From Fimenecus sp964527585 (lineage in GTDB: Bacteria > Bacillota > Clostridia > Oscillospirales > Acutalibacteraceae): a stretch of DNA of 64,000 nucleotides. The DNA is taken from assembly GCA_964527585.1 (NCBI GenBank), contig CAZGPE010000003.1, positions 1 to 64,000 of the forward strand, written 5' to 3'. The position numbers were made by a program, and so were the translations under genes. The notes beneath the pieces were generated by a model. That model saw only the letters and a program-made list of their open reading frames with translations. It was not told the origin of the DNA and did no database searches. Of the stretch, positions 16,160-24,450 are shown piece after piece (position 1 is the first letter of the stretch; the number at the start of each line of letters is the position of its first letter).

Positions 16160-16999
16160 TTATATTTCGTTGAATATTTTCCAAGATACGATTTCTACGC
16201 CTTTGTCTTTTGCCCTCTGCTGAAGGTTACCGCTTTTAAGAATTTCGTACTCGTAAACTCTTTTTTGCCATTCTCCCTGTTCACCTTCAATGGCAAGAGC
16301 AGGGTGAAGGAACATTTCGGTAACTCCGTCAATGCAATTGTCTATCGCATCGGTGTAATATTTCTCAAGAGCGTCTCGGTTGGGAATTTGTTTGATTGAT
16401 TGGGGATTTGAAACAAGGTCGTCAAGCATTTTAACGCCTCTTTTTTCACCGAGATGAACAATATGGTCTTGGAATTTTTTTACAACGCCGGGAAGATTTC
16501 CGCCCAACTGTCTTTCAAGAAAACCGCTTGTTTTCGGAAAACGGTATGCAAGGGAGTGTTCGCTGCAGAAATCAAACGCATCAATATAAAATCTTCTGCC
16601 GTTAATTCCGTACAGTGTAGCACAGTGGTTATCCGCATGGTCAACCGTTCCGCCGTTTCGAGTAATGAAAAGATACTGTTCTTCGAGTTCTTTTCTGACA
16701 TCTTTTCTTGTCGTTTTGAAAGTTAAGTTTTTCTTATCGTTGGGAAGTCCGTATTTGAAAGACTTCGCATCGGAAATACTGTTCCACAATTTTTGGGGAT
16801 TGTCGGAGTTGATTGTTAAATGAACTCCGACATCAATTTTTTCTTCTTTTGAAAATGTAACCGCATCACTTGCCGCTTCGGCAACCGACATAAGAGAAGT
16901 CGATGAAATAAGACCTGCTTTAAGCAATTCTTTAATTGCGGTGTTTTGTTCTTTGTTGTAACCGAAATCATCGGCATTTATAATAAGATACTTACTCAT
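16160..16999 (-). CDS. ChbG/HpnK (YdjC) family carbohydrate deacetylase
   Basis: A 279-residue protein. The N-terminal LIINADDFG motif and the later GVHLTI and DHADNH motifs carry the Asp and His metal ligands of YdjC-type enzymes. This family removes acetyl groups from N-acetylated sugars such as diacetylchitobiose or from hopanoid intermediates. The start overlaps the upstream GPH transporter gene by 8 bases, so it belongs to a three-gene operon with that transporter and a PHP hydrolase. The context suggests action on an imported N-acetyl sugar; the exact substrate cannot be read from the sequence. Confidence 0.88.
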   Translation of the reverse strand: MSKYLIINADDFGYNKEQNTAIKELLKAGLISSTSLMSVAEAASDAVTFSKEEKIDVGVHLTINSDNPQKLWNSISDAKSFKYGLPNDKKNLTFKTTRKDVRKELEEQYLFITRNGGTVDHADNHCATLYGINGRRFYIDAFDFCSEHSLAYRFPKTSGFLERQLGGNLPGVVKKFQDHIVHLGEKRGVKMLDDLVSNPQSIKQIPNRDALEKYYTDAIDNCIDGVTEMFLHPALAIEGEQGEWQKRVYEYEILKSGNLQQRAKDKGVEIVSWKIFNEI

Positions 17000-18296
17000 T
17001 TTCTTTCTTTTCCGGCAATTTGAGGAAGAACGAAATTATGCTTGCCAATGCCATAGCGATGAAGGGGAATACGCAAAGAAGAACTTTTGCGGCCAATGCG
17101 GGATTATCACCGGGTTCATCACCGCTGACAAATCCGAAACATTCACTTGCTATGTAGAAAGCGAGTGAAGTAAACAGTCCGTTAAGACGGTTCATAACGC
17201 CGACAAGGGAGTTGATAATGCCTTCTCTCTTAATGCCGTTTCTCTGATAGTCATCGTCAACGATTTTAGCACCGATGCAGTCCATTGTTGTAAGGCACGC
17301 TGCGATTCCGAAGCCCATAGCGGCTGCAATAACGATTGCAACAGGAAGAGTTTTTGCAAAATAAAGCGGAATAAATCCGATTGCCATTACGATGAATCCT
17401 GTTCTCCAGATGGTTGTAACGGGAAGCTTGTTTGCGATTTTTGACCAGAAAAGAATTCCGATTACCGCAACTCCGAGAACGATGCCGAGCATAATTGTGG
17501 TTGTGCTTCCGCCCAATCCCAATGTGTATTTAACATAGAAGGGGAGAGCCTGTGAAAGAAGTGCGAATGCGGCTGAATAAAACGCACCTGCAAGACCGAA
17601 CATCCAGAAATGAGGGTTTTTAATCAAAGCGACAATACTGTCGATAAGACCGGGAGTTTCAAGGTCTTCGTAATCGGTGCTTTCGTGGCAGCCTAAGAAA
17701 CTGTACATCATTACGGCAAGTGCAAGGATACCGTAAATCAAAGCTGTAAGACGGTAACCGATTTTTTCGGTGATCATAGGTGTAAGAGCGATACTGATTG
17801 CCATTGCGAACAACTGACAAATCTGACGGATGCCGTTTGTTTTTGCTCTTTCGTCGTCGCTTTGGAAAAGATCGGGGAACAATGCGCCGTAGTTTGCGTT
17901 AACGAGTGAATCGAGAGTACCCGTTAAAATATACATTAAGAGCATATAGATAAATAACATACCTTTTTCGCTCTCGATAAACGACGGGACATTGAAGAAT
18001 AAAATGAAGCACAGAACAAGCAAAGGTGTTCCGATAACGAGCCACGGACGGCGTCTGCCCCATTTTGAACGGGTTCTGTCCGAAAGGAAACCGTAAACGG
18101 GATTGTCGATTGCATCAACGAAAGTGTAGATGAAAAGTACAAGAGAATACTTCTTCATATCAAGGCCGAGCATATCGACATAGAAGATTGCCGCAAAGGA
18201 TTTGAACATATTAATCGGAAGAGAAGTTCCGAACATTCCGAATCCGTAGCGGAAAGGTGTGGTTTTTTTCAGCGGGCTTGTGTTTGTAGTTGTCAT
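16992..18296 (-). CDS. GPH family sugar:cation symporter
   Basis: A 434-residue protein with about 12 hydrophobic segments. The family pattern is clear: RYGFGMFG near the N-terminus, DAIDNPVYGFLSDRTRSKWGRRRPW in the first half, and a central loop before TM7. GPH (glycoside-pentoside-hexuronide) symporters import glycosides with Na+ or H+. The gene overlaps both neighbours (4 bases upstream, 8 bases downstream), so its cargo is probably the substrate of the PHP hydrolase and the deacetylase. A second GPH transporter occurs at 41448. Confidence 0.9.
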   Translation of the reverse strand: MTTTNTSPLKKTTPFRYGFGMFGTSLPINMFKSFAAIFYVDMLGLDMKKYSLVLFIYTFVDAIDNPVYGFLSDRTRSKWGRRRPWLVIGTPLLVLCFILFFNVPSFIESEKGMLFIYMLLMYILTGTLDSLVNANYGALFPDLFQSDDERAKTNGIRQICQLFAMAISIALTPMITEKIGYRLTALIYGILALAVMMYSFLGCHESTDYEDLETPGLIDSIVALIKNPHFWMFGLAGAFYSAAFALLSQALPFYVKYTLGLGGSTTTIMLGIVLGVAVIGILFWSKIANKLPVTTIWRTGFIVMAIGFIPLYFAKTLPVAIVIAAAMGFGIAACLTTMDCIGAKIVDDDYQRNGIKREGIINSLVGVMNRLNGLFTSLAFYIASECFGFVSGDEPGDNPALAAKVLLCVFPFIAMALASIISFFLKLPEKKENE

Positions 18297-19573
18297 TTTG
18301 ACCTAACCTCCTGTTTGAAATAAATCGGATTTGAAACTGCTGAAAGTTTTTTTCGTATAGATCCTTTATACGCTTTTATATATGCAAATTTGATGCCTTC
18401 GGCACTAATTTCTGCCTGAGAATTAACGAGTTTTACTTCTTTTTCGTATTTATCCGTAACAAGAATAACACTCTTACAGTCGGCTTTTATAACAAGCGGT
18501 ATATCGGGAGTGTATTCGGCTGTGTCTCCCATAATGCTGTCTTTATAAGTCAGACTGAGTTTCGGGCTTTCTTTGTTTTCACAAACAAAACAGTGTCCTT
18601 TTTCAATTGCATTGAGAATATCCGAAGCTGAGGGAGAATCGCAGTATACCGCAGTCAGCGGACTTCCGAGTTTAACGAAGCGGTTTTTTCTGTGGAAATC
18701 GCTTCCGCCTACGGCGTTGATTTTACGGCCTGATTTAAGAAGTTGAGTCCACCACTGTATTGCATCGGTGTTGCGTTTTGCCATAGGGCCGTTCCAGATT
18801 TCCATACAGTCGAACACCGTGTCATCTTCCCACAAGTAAGGGCAAATCGGACATTTCGGATGATTGACGGAAACGAGAGCGCCTTTTTTACGGGCGTTTG
18901 AAATAAGCGTTTTCATTTCGGCTTCCGAATTTGCGACGAACGAGTTATCAAACGGATCTTCGACTCCGAAAAGATTCATATGTCCTTTATAATGAGTCCA
19001 TTCGACAGCCGGAACAAAAGTCAGCGAATCAATATGAGGAAGATTGTAGTTTTCCGAAAAATTGTTGTGGTTTGCGAGGCCTATAAAATCAAGACCTTTT
19101 TCTTTTGCCATCATACCGAGTTCGTATGCGCTCATTGCTCCGTCGGAAGCGGTAGAATGGATGTGTAAATCTCCCATTAAAAGACGGGGAGCTTTTTTCT
19201 TAAAGGTTATTTTATAAGTAACGGTAACGCCTTCGTCCATTATATGATAGGCGCCGACTATGATTTTCCATTTTCCCGGATTGATTTTTTCGCACAAATA
19301 TCCGCTTGATGAATCGAATTCACCGACACTGATTGATTTATGGGCGCTTCCGGACCAACCTAAGAAACGGCTTTTTTCATCTTCAAGTCCTATATCCACC
19401 GTATTTGACGGCATTAAATCGGACATCATACCTTTATGTTTTGAGAAATAACTGTATTCAACTGTGATTTTTTCAACATTCTCCGGAACATCGAAATCAA
19501 CAGTGTAATATGTACCTTCTTTTATTTTAGGTATGTGATGAGTTATAATATCAACAATAACATCTTCTGTCAT
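18293..19573 (-). CDS. PHP-domain metallohydrolase (CehA/McbA type)
   Basis: A 426-residue protein. An N-terminal beta-rich domain of about 130 residues precedes the PHP domain. The metal-binding motifs are in order: GDLHIHSTASDG, ANHNN, VEWTHYKGHMNLFG, VNHPKC and GGSDFHRKNRF. A C-terminal beta domain follows. PHP enzymes are metal-dependent phosphoesterases, and the CehA/McbA group hydrolyses esters and phosphoesters. It is the first gene of a leftward operon with a GPH transporter and a deacetylase (ATGA-type overlap). The divergent AraC regulator at 19752 probably controls it. The native substrate is unknown, perhaps a phosphorylated or esterified glycan. Confidence 0.85.
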   Translation of the reverse strand: MTEDVIVDIITHHIPKIKEGTYYTVDFDVPENVEKITVEYSYFSKHKGMMSDLMPSNTVDIGLEDEKSRFLGWSGSAHKSISVGEFDSSSGYLCEKINPGKWKIIVGAYHIMDEGVTVTYKITFKKKAPRLLMGDLHIHSTASDGAMSAYELGMMAKEKGLDFIGLANHNNFSENYNLPHIDSLTFVPAVEWTHYKGHMNLFGVEDPFDNSFVANSEAEMKTLISNARKKGALVSVNHPKCPICPYLWEDDTVFDCMEIWNGPMAKRNTDAIQWWTQLLKSGRKINAVGGSDFHRKNRFVKLGSPLTAVYCDSPSASDILNAIEKGHCFVCENKESPKLSLTYKDSIMGDTAEYTPDIPLVIKADCKSVILVTDKYEKEVKLVNSQAEISAEGIKFAYIKAYKGSIRKKLSAVSNPIYFKQEVRSK

Positions 19574-19684
19574 ATAATCACCTCTTTGAGTGAATTGTAT
19601 AAGTTCATTTTAACCCATATATGCTCTTTATTCTTGCTTTTATTTTAAGAGAATATGCGATTTTTTTAATTTTTTTGCGATAAG

Positions 19685-19714
19685 TTGACAAAAACCGACA
19701 GTAAATGATAATAT
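19685..19714 (+). promoter_or_regulatory. Sigma-A promoter of the AraC regulator gene
   Basis: TTGACA at 19685-19690 is followed by TAATAT at 19709-19714 (18-base spacing), or GATAAT at 19707 (16-base spacing). It lies in the divergent gap with the PHP operon. Confidence 0.6.
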
Positions 19715-19751
19715 GTTGATATTAAATTACGGAAAACGGCAGGTGTGAAAA

Positions 19752-20624
19752 TTGAACATAAATTCTGAACATAACGGGGATAACTTGGCGGAATTAGTCA
19801 ATTATCACAACAATAAGTCGCTTGAAAGATACGGAATTGCTTGTCATTGGTGGAATTCGGAAACAACTACTTTGCATTGTCATAATTTTTACGAATTTTT
19901 TATCGTTACATCGGGAGAAGCGGTTCATGAGATAAATTCCAAGAAGCAAAATCTCCACAGAGGGATGCTTGTTTTTATAAGGCCGGACGACAGACACAGA
20001 ATTATTTCTTCTTATTTGAAAAAAAGCGCTCATATAAATATAAGTGTAACCGACAGTAAATTGAGAAACATTTGCCAATCAATCGGTGTGCCTTTTGATG
20101 AACTTGTAAATGATTTCGAAAACACGATAAATCTTTCCGTGGACGAACTTGATTCTTTTGTAAGAAAAGCCGAAAAGATAAGTCTTATGTATTTTAATTC
20201 GGATGAAAGATACCACATTTTAACTGCGGAAATTCTTGTCGATGCAATTTTTACTCTCTATAAAAGGTCGATTTCTTCGGATTTTGATTTTCCGAATGAG
20301 TTCAACGAGATTTTGGAAAAACTTCATTCTCCGGAATATTATGACTGTACGGCGGAAGATGTATATTCTCTTGCCGGATTTTCCGCTCCCGTTGTAATTG
20401 AAATGTTCAAAAAATATACCAAAAAGACTGTTGTAGAATATCTTCGGTGTATAAAGATGAATAAGGCTTGCGAACTGTTGGAAAATTCGAATATTTCGAT
20501 TGTGGAAATTTCCAATATTCTCGGTTATGCGAGTTTGAGCCATTTTAATACGGTTTTCAAAAAATATGCCGGGCTTACACCGGCTGCTTACCGAAAACAA
20601 AAGCGAAACAAACCTTTAACTTAA
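19752..20624 (+). CDS. AraC family transcriptional regulator
   Basis: A 290-residue protein. The N-terminal cupin-like sensor has LHCHNFYEFFIVTSGE and a metal- or sugar-pocket HEINSKK. The C-terminal 90 residues carry two helix-turn-helix units: VYSLAGFSAPVVIEMFKKY and VEISNILGYASLSHFNTVFKKY, followed by GLTPAAYRK. The start is a TTG with AGGTGTG upstream. It is divergent from the PHP/GPH/deacetylase operon and 14 bases before an esterase gene, so it likely senses a sugar and controls both sides. The first HTH is less canonical than the second. Confidence 0.9.
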   Translation: MNINSEHNGDNLAELVNYHNNKSLERYGIACHWWNSETTTLHCHNFYEFFIVTSGEAVHEINSKKQNLHRGMLVFIRPDDRHRIISSYLKKSAHINISVTDSKLRNICQSIGVPFDELVNDFENTINLSVDELDSFVRKAEKISLMYFNSDERYHILTAEILVDAIFTLYKRSISSDFDFPNEFNEILEKLHSPEYYDCTAEDVYSLAGFSAPVVIEMFKKYTKKTVVEYLRCIKMNKACELLENSNISIVEISNILGYASLSHFNTVFKKYAGLTPAAYRKQKRNKPLT

Positions 20625-20638
20625 CAGGAGATGATATA

Positions 20639-21655
20639 ATGCTCACTCTCAACAGCAGATTTAAGGATGCTAAAAAGGAAGAACTCTCGGCTTATCAACT
20701 TTCGAGATACACTTCCGTAAAACAGATTAATAATATTTTTAAGTGGCTTATGCCGTTTAAGTTTAAGACACTTATGAAAATCGCTCCGGCAGGACTTAAA
20801 GGAACGCTTTCGGGGATGATGGATTTTCTTAACGGAAAAAATATTTTAATAAATTATTCCGACGAAGGCTGTCTTCCGCTTTGGAACGAAGATGAAATTC
20901 CTCTTTACAAAGGCGAAGAAAAACCTTTCCTCGTTCCGTATCTTATTGAGGATAAAAACGCACCCGCCGTGCTGATAATTCCGGGCGGAGCATATTTATA
21001 TGTTTCTATGAAAGACGAAGGAATAGCAACGGCGAAAAGGTTTAACGAACTCGGATTTCAGGCTTTCATTCTTTCTTACAGAACTTCTCCTTCACGCTAT
21101 CCGTCAATGCAGCTTGATATGATAAGAGCAATTCAGCTCATAAGAAAGAACTCTGAAGAGTGGGGAGTAGACAGCGAAAAAATAATCGCTTTGGGATATT
21201 CTGCCGGCGGACATCTTGCAATGAGTGTTAACGGTTTGTACGATGAACTGAATTCGATGACAGGTGATTTAAGTTATATCGACGGAAGACCTAATGCCAT
21301 AATAAGCGGTTACGGAATGATGACTCCGAAATGCAAAACATTTAACATAACCTGTGATATGATTATTTTGGGTGATGATTACAGCGAAGAGATGAGTAAA
21401 AAGATTTCAATTGAAAATCTTATTGACGAAACTTATCCGCCGGTTTTTATGTTTTCAATGAAAGACGATCCGACGGTACCTCCCGAAATAAACTGTATGA
21501 AAGTTTTACCGATTTTGAAAGAAAAGAATATTCCTTGCGAAATGCATATTTACGACGGAAACAGACACGGTTTCGCACTTGCGGAAAATGATCCGCAGGC
21601 GAGTAAATGGCCGAGTCAGATGATGGAATTTATGAAAAATAACGGTATACTGTAA
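20639..21655 (+). CDS. Alpha/beta hydrolase, carbohydrate-esterase-like
   Basis: A 338-residue protein without a signal peptide. It has the oxyanion motif IIPGGAYLYVS, the nucleophile elbow GYSAGG, an acidic residue in KDDPTVP and the catalytic His in RHGFAL. This pattern fits the BD-FAE/acetyl-xylan-esterase-like cytoplasmic hydrolases common beside glycan transporters. An AGGAGATGAT site precedes the ATG. It follows the AraC gene by 14 bases and ends in a terminator. A sugar O-deacetylase or deacylase role in the same pathway as the divergent operon is likely but inferred. Confidence 0.86.
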   Translation: MLTLNSRFKDAKKEELSAYQLSRYTSVKQINNIFKWLMPFKFKTLMKIAPAGLKGTLSGMMDFLNGKNILINYSDEGCLPLWNEDEIPLYKGEEKPFLVPYLIEDKNAPAVLIIPGGAYLYVSMKDEGIATAKRFNELGFQAFILSYRTSPSRYPSMQLDMIRAIQLIRKNSEEWGVDSEKIIALGYSAGGHLAMSVNGLYDELNSMTGDLSYIDGRPNAIISGYGMMTPKCKTFNITCDMIILGDDYSEEMSKKISIENLIDETYPPVFMFSMKDDPTVPPEINCMKVLPILKEKNIPCEMHIYDGNRHGFALAENDPQASKWPSQMMEFMKNNGIL

Positions 21656-21656
21656 A

Positions 21657-21690
21657 AATAAGGCATCCGAAATAACGGATGCCTTTAATT
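21657..21690. terminator. Bidirectional terminator
   Basis: The perfect arms AAGGCATCCG and CGGATGCCTT flank a six-base loop, with A-rich and T-rich flanks. Confidence 0.85.
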
Positions 21691-21696
21691 ATTGTT

Positions 21697-21807
21697 TCAG
21701 CCGATTTCTTTTTTCAGTTCATCACGCTTTTTCATCGCTTCGCTGATTGAGACAGCGGTAAAAAAGAAAGAGATAAATCCGAAAATAATTTTTACTGCCT
21801 TTTTCAT
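21697..21807 (-). CDS. Very small membrane protein (36 residues)
   Basis: The frame from the ATG at 21807 gives a Lys-rich start (MKKAVK), one hydrophobic helix and a charged tail (MKKRDELKKEIG), a typical layout for a single-pass micropeptide. It begins 4 bases after the stop of the asparaginase gene. A GAGGAG site overlaps the end of that gene about 10 bases upstream. It is the last frame before the shared terminator. The role is unknown. It is short enough that chance cannot be excluded. Confidence 0.5.
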   Translation of the reverse strand: MKKAVKIIFGFISFFFTAVSISEAMKKRDELKKEIG

Positions 21808-21811
21808 AATA

Positions 21812-22795
21812 TTAAAACTCCTCGTAATATAAATTTTCGTTTGTACTAAAGTTTTTGCAGTTAACGGATAATTTAATTTTTGCAAGAGCGCTTTCGACAG
21901 TCATATTATAAAGCGGTTTCGCTGCGTTACCGCAGATGAGTTTTGTTGTTTCATACATAGCTTCGTTTTTCTTTACGGGTGAGAAATAAAACTCAATGCC
22001 GAGATTTCGGCATTTTTCAATAAACGGCTCAAGAGCATAAGCGTTTGCTGTTCCCGAATGGTATGAAGTGTGAAGTACGGCTGCCGGCTTTGTCTTTTCG
22101 AGATCGTAAACCGAATAATCAATATCCGGATACGGATTTATTAAAAGAACTTTGTTTTTGAGCGTAAGTTCGCAATTGAGAAGTTTTTTCAGCGGTGCGC
22201 AAAGCGTTCTGTTTGATATTCCGGTTTTGTCATCATAAAACACAATAGAATTTTTTACAACTTCCGCATAGGGCGTAAATCCGGCACAGGAAAAACTGTC
22301 GGTGGCAAAGTCCGCCTGATTTAATCTTGTAGCAAGGTGAATAAGGCATCTGCCGTCAGGATTTCGGTAAGGGACAACAAAACCTTTTCCTCCGCAGGTG
22401 ATATATCCGACCGCAAGAGTAAAATTATCGAGAGCATTTGAATTTTTATCCGAAAGAATTTTGTTTGCGCTTACGAAACAAACGGGAATATCAATATGCC
22501 GCAAAGCCATAGCAACAATGCTTGAGGTGAAAGAAAGTGTGTCGGTTCCGTGCATAATGATAACACCGCTGTATTGCGATAAATCTTTTTTTGCAAGCGT
22601 GTTGATTATTTTTTCGTAAAATCCGCTGTTTGCGTTTTCTGAAAGTATGTTTGCGATTATTTCATTATCAAATACATAATCGCCGTCTTTTTCTTTGAAT
22701 TTTTCGACAACGGGAAAAGAAGTAACCGCTTTTATTACTCCGTTGTCATCAGCACTTGCAATTGTTCCTCCTGTGTGTAATACGAGAATTTTCAT
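21812..22795 (-). CDS. ansA: L-asparaginase-type amidohydrolase
   Basis: A 327-residue protein of the type I/II bacterial asparaginase family. The catalytic Thr11 is in HTGGTIAS and the second active-site motif HGTDTL is at 82-87 (Thr84, Asp85). There is no signal peptide, so it is probably the cytoplasmic enzyme that converts asparagine to aspartate and ammonia. Its start overlaps the end of rnmV by 4 bases, making it part of the long leftward operon from alaS. The later part of the protein is more divergent than the active-site motifs, so related amide substrates are possible. Confidence 0.87.
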   Translation of the reverse strand: MKILVLHTGGTIASADDNGVIKAVTSFPVVEKFKEKDGDYVFDNEIIANILSENANSGFYEKIINTLAKKDLSQYSGVIIMHGTDTLSFTSSIVAMALRHIDIPVCFVSANKILSDKNSNALDNFTLAVGYITCGGKGFVVPYRNPDGRCLIHLATRLNQADFATDSFSCAGFTPYAEVVKNSIVFYDDKTGISNRTLCAPLKKLLNCELTLKNKVLLINPYPDIDYSVYDLEKTKPAAVLHTSYHSGTANAYALEPFIEKCRNLGIEFYFSPVKKNEAMYETTKLICGNAAKPLYNMTVESALAKIKLSVNCKNFSTNENLYYEEF

Positions 22796-23394
22796 ATTTG
22801 TTTTTCAATTTCCTTTATTGCGTTTTTATAGTCATCGTATGTAAGATACGAATTTATTACTTTAAGCATCGCATTGGCGCTCATTCGTTCCGGAAGAGCA
22901 AGTTTTTTGAGAAGCTGTTTTCTTTTTTCTGATGAATTTTCTTTTCCGCAAATTCCGTCCTCGAACAAATCGGTTTTTGTAACTTCGGGTTTTCCGTTGC
23001 TTTCGGCGGTTACATTTTCGCTTGTAATTCCTGCTTTTCGGAAGGCTTCGAGGATTATTTCTTTATCTATACCTTCAACGCCCAGTTTTCCTTCTTTTGA
23101 AGGTGCCGCTTTTCTTTTTTCTTTTCCGAAAATATCGGGAATATAAACATGGGTTATCTTGTCGGAATCGACAATTCCCGAAAGGAACGAGCGTATAACA
23201 AACCCGCCCGAATCGGAGTCGGTTAAGACGATAATTCCTTTTTTTCGAGCAATCATTCTTATGAATTTTTGCTTTTCTTTATCTTTGAAAATGCCGAATC
23301 CGTCAGTTTCGATTATTACTGCATCAAGAATTGACGACAGTTTTATTTTATCGTATTTTCCTTCGACTATTACGGCTTGATTTATTTTTATCAT
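22792..23394 (-). CDS. rnmV: Ribonuclease M5-like TOPRIM protein
   Basis: A 200-residue protein. The TOPRIM core is visible at the N-terminus: the catalytic Glu in AVIVEGKYDK and the acidic pair in LTDSDSGG (M5 proteins usually have D-P-D). The C-terminal half matches the DUF4093 extension of clostridial M5-like proteins. Ribonuclease M5 matures the 5' and 3' ends of 5S rRNA precursors. It lies between holA (11 bases) and ansA (4-base overlap). The typical partner gene for rRNA methylation (ksgA) is not adjacent here. Confidence 0.85.
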   Translation of the reverse strand: MIKINQAVIVEGKYDKIKLSSILDAVIIETDGFGIFKDKEKQKFIRMIARKKGIIVLTDSDSGGFVIRSFLSGIVDSDKITHVYIPDIFGKEKRKAAPSKEGKLGVEGIDKEIILEAFRKAGITSENVTAESNGKPEVTKTDLFEDGICGKENSSEKRKQLLKKLALPERMSANAMLKVINSYLTYDDYKNAIKEIEKQI

Positions 23395-23405
23395 ATATTT
23401 CTCCG

Positions 23406-24449
23406 TCAGTTGCTTACAGCGTCGTTTAATTCGACAAGCAATGTTTCGAGAACCGTTTTTTCATCGCTTGAACGCAACTTGATTTTTTCATCGGCTTTTT
23501 GCAAAAGCATAATACAGCGTTTCAACTGCCGTATGTCGATGTTTCGGCAGTCTCTCTGTGCGTTTCTGAGTTTGAAATCGAGATTTTTATAGTTGTAAAA
23601 ATCTTTGAGAAAGTCGGCGTTTTTTCCGCCGAGCGCACAAACTTTAACACGGTACATATCAATGAAATTGCTTGAAAGAACACCGAGAATAAGTTCGGGT
23701 TTTTCTTTGTCCTGAAGGAGTTTGGTGAGTATCGAGAGGCTTTTTGAAAGGTCTTTGGATAAAAGAGCTTTAGACAGATCGAAAACATTTGCCTCAAGTG
23801 ATTTAACACAAACGGCGTCTATATCCGCAAATGTTAATTCTCCGCTTTTTTTATAATCCGAGATTTTTTCGACTTCGTTAAGCAAAATGTTCAAATCGTC
23901 TCCGACTGTTTGGGTGAGATAGAGAGCGACTTGCTTGTCTGCGGTAATTCCACGCTTTTTCAGTCCGCTTGCAACGGTTTTTGCAAGAGATAATCTGTCC
24001 ATTTTATCAAGGCATACGCTTTCGCCGTATTTTGAGAAAAGAGAAACAAGATTTTTCCATTTTGAGTTTTTCTTGAGATTGATTTCGGTTGTATCCTGCC
24101 AAAAAACAGCCACGGAAGTTTCGGGCATATTCTTTATCCATTCTTCGAATTTATCTTTTTCCGAAGAATACATGGTGTCGAGAGGAAAGTCTTTGATAAC
24201 GGTACAGGTATATTCCGAAAATACGGGGAGAGTGTCTGTAGCGGTTATAAGTTCGTCAAGCGAAGCGTTGTTTTCGGCATCGAATTTGCGAAGGTTAAAG
24301 CCTTCCATATCGGCACTTACACATTTTTTCGCAATTAAATTAACATAATGCTGTTTTAAGTAAGGTTCGTTTCCGTAAATAAGATACGAATTTGAAAAAG
24401 CACCTTCTTTAATTTGCGATTTGAGTTCGTTTTCGTCGATTTGAGCCAT
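23406..24449 (-). CDS. holA: DNA polymerase III delta subunit
   Basis: A 347-residue protein with the HolA pattern. The N-terminal region has YLIYGNEPYL and a strand-helix core, the middle region has an inactive AAA+ fold (VAVFWQ at the Walker B position) and the C-terminus is a helical collar domain. Delta opens the beta clamp within the clamp loader during replication. The gene follows comEC by one base. The comEC-holA order is common in Firmicutes. Confidence 0.92.
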   Translation of the reverse strand: MAQIDENELKSQIKEGAFSNSYLIYGNEPYLKQHYVNLIAKKCVSADMEGFNLRKFDAENNASLDELITATDTLPVFSEYTCTVIKDFPLDTMYSSEKDKFEEWIKNMPETSVAVFWQDTTEINLKKNSKWKNLVSLFSKYGESVCLDKMDRLSLAKTVASGLKKRGITADKQVALYLTQTVGDDLNILLNEVEKISDYKKSGELTFADIDAVCVKSLEANVFDLSKALLSKDLSKSLSILTKLLQDKEKPELILGVLSSNFIDMYRVKVCALGGKNADFLKDFYNYKNLDFKLRNAQRDCRNIDIRQLKRCIMLLQKADEKIKLRSSDEKTVLETLLVELNDAVSN

Positions 24450-24450
24450 T

